Assembly (NCBI GenBank): GCA_914767715.1
Contig: OU612067.1
Coordinates: forward strand, 5,270,001 to 5,334,000
Source: Membranipora membranacea
Lineage: Eukaryota; Bryozoa; Gymnolaemata; Cheilostomatida; Membraniporidae
Direction: 5' to 3'
DNA length: 64,000 nucleotides
This document shows, one piece after another, positions 1 to 12,900 of this stretch (position 1 is the stretch's first letter; the number at the start of each line of letters is the position of its first letter). The notes under the pieces are model-generated. The model worked only from the letters and a program-made list of their open reading frames with translations. It made no database searches and had not been told where the DNA came from. Position numbers and translations under genes: made by a program.

Positions 1-905
1 TTAGCCTGCTCTTGACTACAGCGATTTCATGTCACCCGTCTTCTTGTATGGAATAAATTTGAGATATATTTTGCTTCCCTTGTCTCGGTATAACTTTGAC
101 TCTCTGTATGACGTGATGATAATATTTTTTGTCCTGCTGCAGGGTTGGGATTGATAGTCGATATATCTGGTATCTCAGCAGGGTTCTCCCATTCTCAGTG
201 GGATTGTGTAATTCTGAAGACCTATTTATACTGCTTATGTGAATCAAAACTCTGGCAGCACATTGTATGACGCTGTGGTCTACAGCCAGTTCAGTTGTCA
301 GCACTCCCAAAAAACATTAGTCTGCAGACAACTCTGTCTGACCCATGAGACAAACTTTCCTGCATGAAACAGGATGACACGATCTCGTCGAGCAAAGTAG
401 ACTTTGCTTTAGGATTTATATAATATAATAAACGCCATTCCCCCAAGGTTTAATTAATAGCATTTTGCTATTTTTGATATTGATCTACGTTAAAAGCTTA
501 CTGAGGTTGTTTCAGACGTAATAGTATCATAACAAATAAAATACTGTTAACTGTTTGGCTGCACTCTGCAGATGTAATATATACCATAACTTATCCAGTA
601 TAATAGTATATAGTAATGCTCTTATTTATATCTCTTCCTGTTCACTGGAGCCTCGACACCATGGCCGCATGGCTGGATTTGTGATAACTTAGTCAACTTA
701 CACTCTATAGAACTCCTTGCCGGTCAGTCTGTGAACTGTGAGGAGCTGGAATGCTGAGAGTGGATGTTTATCTTAGATAAACTTCCGGTGCAGTCTGTAG
801 ACTGTAGGCAATTTTGATCTAATTAGTGAGTTTGAGGGAGAAGCGCAACCTGTCAGACTACAGTAACTGTTCAGGCAACAAGCTGGGTACTAACTCTCTG
901 CAGCT

Positions 906-3900
906 ATGGAGGACGAGGATGGAGATCTCGAAGAGGTTAGTGTGGCGCAGTCTTTAGTGTGTGTGCGGGAAACTTTAGGAATTGGATAACATTGTCTTCC
1001 CAGTTTATGTCTCACTCTTTGCTCTGTCAGCGTCACCTCTGTAGGAATACAAACTTTGTTATTGCATCAGTTGGCCATTGGAGAAAAACCTGACGGCCAC
1101 AATGAAAAGTGCATGTTGCTTATGAGAGGTGGAACGGAGTTTGTTAGGTCGGATGGTTGTGTGCAGTGATTTTAGTGAACTTTGCTATCATGTGGGGACG
1201 TACACAGCTAACATATTCCTCGCAAACCGCCAAATGAGCAGTCAAATTGACCTGTCTGCTCTCAATCAAGGGTGTTCTTAGTAATTAACACAAAAAATGA
1301 GTGTGTACTGTTCGAATTGAACTCGGAGAAGCATTTGAAATTTAAGTAAGATCTGAAATGAGACAGAGTAGGAATGAAGATGGAATGGTTTTATGCTAAG
1401 ACGGTTACAATTCTCATAATCGCTTCGTGACAGGTCTTTTTGCTCTAACTTCCCATACGGCACAGGTACAGACACAGGGAAATTTATGCAATGCATTTCA
1501 GGTGTTTGTCTAACTGTTGCCTCTTTTGAGTCATTGGAATGAGATACTATCTGAGGGTTTGGAATAATTTCTTGACTGATCAACTGTGTCATTTTGAAGC
1601 TTCGCAACTTTACTTTTATTTACTGCCAGCACTGAGACCTCATACTGTTTACACGTACAGCTATGTGGAATATTCTTCCTTTTTGTTAGTTCCACCACTT
1701 AGCAAGGTGTGTAATGTTTATACCTGTCCTCTATTAAGATTCCAATATCGCTTGTGGAGTGTGTAATCCTGAAGCAAGTTGTTTGAAGGTAACCATCGAT
1801 GGCCTTTATGGGGTTAATTGGCTCACAGTAATGGAATCGGCTGTTATATTAGGCTGTACATGAAGTGCAAAGTGTGGAAGCTAAATCTCAGATAAGTGGC
1901 TTCCTCTCAGGGTATTAACCTTGTTTGAGTTTCACAAGTGCTCCCAACGCTCACCTGCTTAGCAGGGCCAACAAACTTAAAACACTGTGAGATCAATACA
2001 ATATCAGAACATCATATAAACATTGCATGATATGGTGTGTAATTTGCTGTTAAAGTAGGATAAGGGTGGGCAACTTCACACAAAATCATGCCACTACCTG
2101 TACATCTGATTTTATTTTGGTCTGTGATTTGACTGCTACATTTTATAATTTGATTTTGAATTTGCTGTGTTTTCGAAAAATTTTGCCTGGGCCCTCTGGG
2201 AATTCCAGTTGAAAGTTGCATTGTGGGAATGTTGTAAACAAGGCCTATCGGTCAAATAACGGAATATTTTATGTTGTGATCTGTTTTTGAGTAATCAACC
2301 CAATGGGCCATGTACAAGGTATGCAATATGCCTGCTTAGCATGTTTCAGACCAACATCATGATTGTGCTTTTGAACATTTTGTTGGAAGTTGGAGTTTAA
2401 CCTAGTGAGACCTCATCTCAGATCTTATGTAAGGTGCAGATTCCCCTGGGATTCGCTAATAACATTGTGAGGTAACCTTTAAAACAAACCCTGAACCGAT
2501 GAGAAGCAGAAATCATGTTGGACTCTCCATAACCCTGTGACCATGTTGCTATTTCGAGCCATGTGAAACATTGATGACCGATTACATGTATATCATGGTA
2601 CAATCAAATAAACACATCAAAGCTGGTAGCTGTCTCCAGGAGTTAATATCGTGGTTATCTAGCTTGGCGAGGGAGTTCGTGTGATGAGATGAGATGTGAT
2701 GAGATCGAAGACTTGGGTAATACAAAGGTGTATCAGGGGGAAACAACAACCCTTCAACAATGCAAGCATGTCAAGGGAGGCTAGGTCTCTGTATAATTTA
2801 TGATCTTCGAGCACAATCTCAATATTTGATTAGATTTAAGGAGGAAACATCCAGCCTTGTCACGCGGCCACCAAAAAAAAGCGTGCCCAGGCTAGAAAAC
2901 ATCTATATATGCGTGTCAGAGTGGTAGCATGGTGGTGTCTCGTACGTATTTTATTTAAAATAAAGGCCTGACTTTCTGATTAATTTCCCTTATGAAGAAC
3001 ACAATCACTGAATGCCACTTTCACTTGACACAACATGACCAGATACAGCGCTTTTCTACTATCTCTGCCGGTCGAATATCAAAAATTCTTTCATTATCAC
3101 ACAAATATGATTTCTACAGTTAGATGAATGGCTACAATTCAAGTAAAGTTAATGATACCGAGATTTTGATTTCTCCTCTTCTCTACTGTTTGTGACAGTA
3201 AGCCTGATACCAAACAGTTTGATAACACTCTCTTCGCTGTGCTGCTATGATAATGTTTGTTGAGTCAAGAGTTTGGCGGATGAAAATGTCACTGTTTCAC
3301 ACGGGCTTGAGTTAGAAAAATTTATGAATGGCTAAAATTAACTCATTACTTTATAATATCCCACCACAGCCAGAGAAGATTGGCGCTAGCTAACATTAAG
3401 TCGCTCACAAACTTTATATGAAATACCCACTAGCTTCTCTAGAGTCATTTTTTATGTATATGTAGACTTGATCACCCGGCTCTATGGAAAGGTTATTCTC
3501 CTGTTTAGAGTCAGGCTTTTTCTTGATGTAACCTTTATTGGCTACAACAACAAGAGTTGTCTTCTCATTTTATTTCATCTTATGTGGAGCAAATGTTGTT
3601 TTCAATGTTTCGCTTGTTCTGAGTTACAATAGATGGTGAATACTGAATAGAATATAGCAATTATAACTTGTAAACAACTTGTGAGCTTATCAAGGTTACA
3701 ACTTACAATCAATCCAACTAGAGTACATTATTCCAAATCTCAACTCCTGAATTATATATATCATTTACGATAACTAATGTAGGCTATATCACGCAAATTG
3801 GACTTCATTCATTCTCTGCTGTTGTGAGGCACCAGTGGGACTGACTCACGTCATAGAGAGCAGAGATATCTTTTGTTCTTGAGTTCACTGCGAGAGGCTG

Positions 3901-6900
3901 CTGAAGGTGATTTTGGATTTGGCAAATATCCTGGTAGATGTCTTACCTTAACTGTTATAACTTTTACCTTGATGGCCTAATTGGCTGACTTCATGAGGTG
4001 ATGAACTTTCTAATTGATGTGAATTAAACACTTTCAGAGCTGAACCATCTGCCAATTATATAAATCTTCCTCTTAGCCTCTGGTACACAAGTAGATGATC
4101 CACCTCAGATCAGCCTTCTCATCGTTATTAAGGTTACGGCCATTATAATCTCAAACTCAGGCTAAGTAATTTGCTACCATTTATATCTGATATATTACAA
4201 TTACATAGCCTGGTAGGGATATTAGGGTGAGTATATAGGCAGTGCTACCTGGTGTAGCGATAAAGGTTTGCTGAACGTTGGCTCATCTAAAGGTAGACGG
4301 TGGCAATTTACGTAAAACCTGCTTGCTTCATTCAAAACTTCGATTGTTTCAACAGCATTTTGACAGTTCACACATCATCCATCAGGCGAAACATCGGCAA
4401 GCATGTGTTGTGAATGGGAGGTGAGTACGCTAAAGAATTCAGATTCACTTACATTCTTCATCTTGAAGGTTCTTGAATACAAAAACACAGTGTCTCTTTA
4501 GCAAGTTTTTAAAAAGAAGTTGATGTAGTTTAATCCTTTTGAGTTCTGACTGGTTTGTACTTTTTGGTGTCTTTCCTTCAAACCTAGGATCTTTTTACCA
4601 GAGAGGACTTCAGCATGATTCTCCCACCAAAGGTAGGCAACAGAGGGACGGGACTACAGCTTCGTTACTGATTTCTATTCTCGTATTCGTACTTATGACT
4701 GCAAGGTTTCTCAAGATTTTGCTTGATAGCAGTGGATGTGATTTGACCGCCTCTCACATCATATCATAAATAGAGAAGAGTAGAGTAGAAGCTATACTTA
4801 AATATAAAATTATTTAGGACCGATCTGTTATGATGCCGTATTGTACTCACTATATATTAATATATACTACAATGCTAAAATCTGTTGTCAAAATATATTG
4901 TGTAGACAATTCCAATGTTCAATATCATCTACGTTCCCCTACCAGTGCAGACATTAAATAATATATGATTTTATTTCATCTAGCACACATATTGATTCCT
5001 AAATCTAAGCTGTAATTCATTACACCTAAGTTTTGCCTTTACCATTCTGATTTAAAATTGTGTTGGCCTGGCTAATGTCGCTACTTTATAGCAAAGACCT
5101 GATCATGTTTTGACAGATTTAGCTACGGAATCAAACTAGAATCAATACTTATATATAAATAATATAAAAATATATTAAACAAATACTTATCAACTAAATA
5201 CTCATCAACTACAAAATGTATCAAATACCCATAATTATTCTCATCAATATTTAATTCAAGTAGCAACCTACACTAGCAATATGAGTTGTGACAAAATATA
5301 GCTGGATAAAAATGATAATTTTCAACAAAACGGAATGTGGGCTGGTTCACTTCTTGTTCAGCTCCGATTATTGCATAGCATTTGGATAAGTGTTTGTCAA
5401 TGAGGACACAACTTCTGAAACACAAAGCCGTTACTGGACTATAATCTATTTTACAATTTTTTGATTCGATAAAGCTGGCTGAATGTATATTATTAGCATC
5501 CACGCTTGCTTTGACCTATAACTAGATCTGTTTATTATAGCAAATTCCATTCGTGACGCAGGTAAAGTGCAATGGAAATCGTGATAGGTAAAATGATATG
5601 AAAATAGATTTATTTTGGTGACATTATCTGGTTGGCCATCACATACTTCCCTAGCAATCATGAAAAATATTAAACCAAGAGTATCGCTGAATTATTTCTA
5701 TGATGTAATGGAAAGTTAAGATAAATTGGGAATATGACCAACTGTGACGTACCTCAAGGTATGGAAACTCGAGACAGAGTGTGATTGTGAATTATGCTAC
5801 TCACATCCTGATTTCTGATACTGGTTAAGATTTTATGAAATATCATCTAGTTTGATAATTGTTTATTTGATTGATTTTGTAGTAAACATTATATTAAGTT
5901 ACTTAGGAAGGTAATAAACCCTAGAAAATTTGATGATCTAGCGATAGATGTCCAGGTGTTCCTTGTAGAATCAAGCGGGGATTAACTCAAGTGTACGTAA
6001 TACACACAATGAATCGTATATCGGCAGCGTTTAAAGGCAGCAGTATTGCATTACAATCAGGAGATGTAATTACCTACTCTATAATAAAATTATTATTAAA
6101 CTCTTTCATGTATTTTTCATGCACGAAAATTGAAGATATTGGAACTCAATATAAAACCACTCCTTTGAACATCCACCTACACTTCAATGATTAGTGATAT
6201 AGACTTCTAAGCTATGTTTGATATACGAATATAAAGACTAGCCTGATGAATTATCATTATAATAATTAAAACCCAACACTGGCTAGAGACTGTACATCCT
6301 GCGTCAGCGCGGCAGCGTGGTATATAAATACCTGTACACTGTATACTAATCATCAATCTACCTGACTACTTTAACCTCAGACATTACATTAGTATGACTG
6401 TATGATAAATGTTTTTGTACAAGGCAGCAGCAGTAGTATTGGATATAAGGTTTGGTAGTGTTATTATAGTAAAAGGGCACTTTGATTGTTTATATCGACA
6501 GTTTGTTGATGAGGATTTGTTTAATACTCTCTAAGGTAAAGCTTGTTTAACATTTTATACCTGGTTCGTCGTATTAGCGTGGATAAATGTGACTAAAATA
6601 GAAGCAGATACCTGATACCTTCTGCCATTATCAGGCGTATCAGCAGCGCGGAATGGTAACCTTTATATTATTATATAAAATGACACTCTTGATTACTCCT
6701 GGGGCATCTACCTGTCACATTATTACGAAGTCTCACACCTCCGGGCAGGTGCTCTAACTGTATTTGACATTAGACGGCAGGTATAGAATATGACGAGGCT
6801 TGTCTGAGAGCGCATTACATATTATACATAAAGTACAACACCGACAGGATACAACATCAGATTAATATCAAATTGCGAGCGAGGCGATATCGCCAGTTTA

Positions 6901-9900
6901 CAAGTTTGGTCACTGCTATCAAAGTTTGTGTATCATATCTCAAACAGACAAGAAGCTGTGGAGTTCCAGCAATCTCGACAAACAAAATGGCGGTTGCTTC
7001 TAACATGAACTCGGGTTATATGGCGAGCGATAACGAAGGCTCGGGCTCGATGACATCGATCTCATGTCTGACTTCGTTCACTCGTCAATGCTGCCGTACT
7101 TGTGTCAGCGCTCCTGATCAGGTAACAATCCTGAACATCAAATCAAGGTGCATCGCATTGAGGGTCCAAACCTGCACACTTCATCCAACTTCCTATAACT
7201 CGTAATCAGAATGCCTCCCTCAACTCTCTGTATACTCTTCTTTGCATTTTGTGAAAATGTATTTTCTTTATTTTGAGGTAACGTGTTGATTGTTAGAGAT
7301 CACCTTAGGTTGAAGCATGATTAGGTTTCACTTATATATGGCATATATGACACATGTATATATTACTTATTATACATTACTTATTATATTATATTAATAT
7401 AATGTATTTATAGTGTACATACATGTAGATGTAATATACCTTCGCAGAGCTTTGGTCACCATAACAAGTTTTGCCTAGTGGGTTCTATACTGTGTGGTTG
7501 TACTGTGCGCCTACCGGCAGCTGTGTCAGTTCAAGTTTATCTGTTTATCTGTTTATAAGGTTGTCAAGCAAGTTTTCAGCTGAGCCAGTGACATTTAGAG
7601 TATTTAGTATTTTTGTTGTGCCAATCTTCTGGCGTTTATCTTGTTCTGCGGTTTTAAGTGTTATCTGATCAAGGGGTCATTAATCTGAAGTTTATAAGAA
7701 TGTCATAAATTACAATATTAATGTACTTGCTAGATTATTGATGGTGACTTTGATAATTATGCACCATTGAACCGGCAATCCGTATCACCAATTACATGTG
7801 CAATCTCATGATAGGCTAGTTTGATGTAGGTATACTTACAGTCATGTAAAAGGACAACAAAGTAGAGATCCAGCGTTGTTTGGTGGGAGTTGTCTCTCAT
7901 ACAATCTACCAAGGCAGTCTGTATCTGCAAAAACTTACTGAATAACGTAATGTCACTGATTTCTGTGGTTCTTGTTACCTGAAAATGAAAATCTGTATAT
8001 GGAGTAGAGTTGACAGGTAGTAATTCAATCTTATCACTTTAGTAATATTGCTGAGATAACAAATAATCCACAACTGCAAGATCTCCGTGCTTTTCCATAG
8101 TGCATATCCACAACAAAATTACTCATAGCACATACTATATAAGCACATAGATCTACGTCCAGTACCACTAAAGTCAAGTCGTAGGAGACAACTATGTGAC
8201 GTAATCTTATAATTCTTCCCTTTTCAGGAGTTGGTTGGAGCCGAAGAAGATGATAAGAACTGGAAAGGAATTATCATCTCTCTGGTGGTGATAGCCTCCA
8301 TACTAGCTCTCATAGTTACGGCCATAGCCATCATAACACCACGTAAGTCAGCCCTTTTAACAACACAACATTTTAATACTATTTTGTTTATGTGTGATCC
8401 TCTGGTCAGTGTGGCTACACATATCACTGATCATAACAGGGGTCTTGTGGAAAAACACAGCACAACACCAGGAGTTTAGTTTGGACCAGATTTAGCTAGT
8501 TGTTGGCGTGCGGCTTAATTCGCTCTGTCAATCAAAACAACAAATCTGGTTCTCTCTGGCTCTGCAATGTGGGGAAATCCCTGCTTGGATTAGCTTGCTG
8601 ACTGTTTTCAAATGAATCATTGTTAAGATTGTCATACTGGTTCACCTGTGAGGGCCCGTGTCTAATATACATAATCTAGACGTCTATGTAAGGTGCATAC
8701 AGTACACTTAATCAGAAACAGCCACTTGTGCGGCGCCACCAACCTGTTCTTGACATTATCTGAACCTGCTGAATATTTGAAACCTGAGCTATTTATGCTT
8801 GGAGAGCAATTATGGAAAGGCCTTCACCTACGCAGCTTGGTAATTGGCACCAGATTTTTGTAGAGAATGGACGATAAAAAATCCTACATCCCCGATAATG
8901 TACTTAAACTATGAAGCCTCTATTCCTCTTAGGATTTTATGATCTAATTTTATTCTGCTATTTTATCATTACGTACTTTAGTGGGTAAAGGTGATCGTCA
9001 GTGTTTTATGTTTTCTCATAATTTTTGTTACTTATACTTGACAAAGTAATGATATTATTTTCTTACCCCTAAGTATTATACCCAATATCTGTTCTTAGTT
9101 CATATCCGGTGACCACAACACACTTCCTTAGGGGTGGGTGGTGGGGCCCCTACAACATGGTATAGTGTTAACAAGTTGTCGATTTTTATCATTTTTTTCA
9201 TTATCTAAAAAAGCCCAAACAGTAAAGCCAAACTCTAAAAGTTGATGCAAAAAAATGCCACCACTCATTTTCAGGTCTTCCCTTTGGTATGTGGTATGCC
9301 AAAAATGTGATGTTGTTATTAGGGTCACCAGATATGCTTACGTTTTGGCACACTTTCGACCAACATCTGCACAACTCTTTAATTGCAATCATCATTGTAT
9401 ACCATTATGCACAGCCTACAAACCCAATCTAACATTTCCTGAAATTAATCTGGAGCTAATTCCATTGCCTCCCAGTGATCACAAGCCCGTTGGAATTATG
9501 TCCTCAAATAGTTTTAGAACCAGCTTTGGGAATATTTTTCACATCCGAAACCAATTAACTCTGTCAATCTTCGGGTAAAGGATTCACATCCAAAACATTT
9601 TGGATTGTACAGCATCAATCTCTGTTATGCAATGCAAAATATTATGATAGGCTGCACATTTCTGCTTCCATACTTTTACCAACATATTCATTATTATGTG
9701 TAATTTTGTTAATCCTGCTTAGTATCATTGTGAGTTGCGACTCATCATTATTTAAGTAGAAATACTCCAGACTTAGCCTGGGCAGGCTGTCGGGGGGGGG
9801 GGGGGAGGGGTGTATGGGTGATTTACCCACTCCCGACAGCCTGCCCAGAATACTCCAGACTCCTGATATCATTTCTCATCTTGCTCATGTTTAAAACAAC

Positions 9901-12900
9901 AATATTATTGGCTAATACCTGTTACTGCTTCCCACATTGTTTCTCTCGCAGTGATGAAAAGACTTTGTTGAATGTTTTTTTGGAGAAGCTGAAAATATGG
10001 AAATAGAGTAGTTTTAGCACAAGGGGGCTCACTGCAGAGAAGTAAACAAATGACGCATATTGAAGGGATATCCCATAGTGCAATTTTTATCAATCTATAT
10101 ATAAATCATTTATAGGAGTTTGACACGATCTCCTTGGGGATTCTAGGTGAATGGTGCATCGTGGGAATGTTATTTGCAGCTCTTTTTTCGTTGAGGGAAT
10201 AAAAATGGTTTGAATGTAGCACCAGTTACTACCATCTCATTATGGAAATTTTGTTTTTTCTTTGCTGATGACTCATCCAGGCACGGCTACATGTATTTAC
10301 AGAGTAAGGATATACAGAGCGGACAATTCAATGATAGTTATAGTGCCTGTGGTTTTTGATTCACTGGGGGAAAATTGTGCACAGCTGGATGCCAAAAACT
10401 CATTATCTCTATATGTTAGAATGGCATTTTTCTTGCAGACATCCCTACCTTTGATGGGCCATAATTCAGTCTGTATTTATCCTAAAGACTGATTTCCAAC
10501 TTTGTTGGAATGTCCAACCTTCAAGCTATACACCACATTATTGTCATTTTTTGCTAGGATTCATAGGCTAAGAGTAATCCAGGTTTTTAAAATGAGTTAT
10601 ATCATATAGATTTACATGTGACAGTTGATAGACGGCTGGTCATCAAAATTAGGAAATGTCCGTGCATTGACCTAAGCCCCATGTAAATCTATATGATAAA
10701 ACTCATTTTAAAAACCTGGATTACTCATAGCTTATGTATCCTAGCAAAAAATGACAATTATATGGTGTATAGCTTGAAGATTGGACATTTCAGAAAAGCT
10801 AGAAATCAGTCTTTAGGATAAATACAGAATGAATTATGACCTATCAAAGGTGGCTATGTCTGCATGACAAAACTCCACTGTAACTTATATATATTCTGAA
10901 ATTGGCAGGTGGCCAGATTGATGAATTTCCCCCAGTGGATAAAAACTGCAGGCACTATAACGATCATTGAAGTGGCCCCTCTGTATATCCTTACTCTGTG
11001 ATGTATTTATAGATAGCAAAATATCAAAACACCCAAGGGGGCAGACTTCACTGAAATCAGACATACAAATTAAAGTTTAATGAATTGCTTTCTGTGAATA
11101 TTAAATTATAAAATTTGAATTTGAATTTCTAATTTTTTGTCTACCATGACTAGTTGTTATGTCTGCTATCGATTTGATCAAAGAGATGGAAATTGGATTG
11201 CAGTACATCGGACGCCCGCGCTCTGATTAATTTGATATCGGGTCAGCGACATCTAGCTACCAGATAACTGATCTATGCTCTATTCTGTTTTAGAGGTGAC
11301 CAGCACTCACTGATCTAGATTAAAAAAGATCATAGTTCAACTTAATATGTGTGCCCATAGATTGTGAGAGGGTGTGCCACCCCTCCCACACCCCTTGGTG
11401 AGGTCAATGATTGTTTATCCTCTAAATGATTCTCATACTTTGCAGGTAAACATGATTTTGACCCCGGGGAGGATATGACATTCGATCAGCTGACAGGGAC
11501 ATCGTTTGAGCAGCCTGATCTGGTGTTCTCTTTTGCTGCTGGTTAGTAGCATTATGATTGTTCTGCATTAATAAATAATTTTTTGCCTTTGGGCGCTTCT
11601 CATCAGTGAGTGCTCTTGTCCACTAGTGATGCAATTGGAACCGCTGACGATAGCACAAATTTTGTTGTGCCGTAAACTGCTCTCCTTCATGTACATGCCA
11701 TTGTGTATTTTATTTTAGATGATTCTTCGTACATTGCCATAGTAAAGAATGGCAGTGATGAGTATTTGGGCATGATTGATGTCGACTCTAAAGGTGGTAA
11801 ACCTGCCAAAGTATTAGTGCCTTCTCTAAAACGCAACACGGTTAGTAAATGAACCTTGCTGAAAACGGGATATCAAGGGACCTCAGACTACATATTTTGT
11901 TTATGGGAACTTTTTTTTAGATTTATATCTATTGCTTTTCATATTATGAAGTTCACACACACATAAAACTCGTTCCGCTATAAACCAAAATTCCTGTTAG
12001 TATTCTCTGATGGTAGAGATAAATTAATCAGTGTACTAGTTTCTATCAATAAATTTCTATCCATGATCTTGGCTAGTGAAATATCCCTGCCCAGGTATAT
12101 TTGGTCAGCAGAAAATGTTCAAAAATCAGACATAATAGAGTGGGCAGATCATTTATTGTATTAAATTGAAAATTTATCCTCCTTCATATAATGACACTAT
12201 AATTACTGTAAAAGTCTATATTAAGTCGAGCAGACTTGGGACTTGTAACTTGAAGATTGTTGATCAAGACCACCTTTTCTTGCTAGTAGTGAGTACATTT
12301 GTCAAGTTAGATTTGTTTTCCTCCATATTTTAGGAGTTAGCTCATCTCAAAGCAGCATCACTTTCACCGGATGGAAATCATGTTCTCCTCAAAGTCCAGC
12401 CAGATGATCAGAGCCACCCGTCATACAGAATTTACAAGACAATAGACAATAGGTAAGATTTCTATACATCAGAGCTGTACCAATACATACTTTTGAATTA
12501 GTAGTGATGCATATTATAAATCCGCCACACAATCTAGCTAGACGCTCTTATGATATTATGTTAAAAGCTACCAGATGTTACTTAGTTATCAGTACCGTCA
12601 AACTGTAAGTGGATTCGCCAGAGTCCCTGTTCTCTATGAGACATCAAGGAATTTTACTCAAGTTTCCTTTTAACTATATCCTGTCTTTTTTGTGTTTTTC
12701 AGTTTTGTTGATGATGAGGATTTTAAGCTTGGTGTTACTCTAGACTACTCCAGATGGGTTGGGGATAACAGTGCACTGGTGAGTCTTTTTACAGGATCCT
12801 TATAGCTGGGTTGAACTTGCATATGGCTCGTTTACATTTCCATAAGACTGCTATGCTGCAACAAATTGAATACAAGATATCAAGGAGAGGAAAAACTGTT

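Noticed and set aside
2921-2980. tRNA-like stretch GTCAGAGTGGTAGCATGG
   Set aside because: It resembles an A box, but there is no B box at the right distance and no cloverleaf can be drawn.
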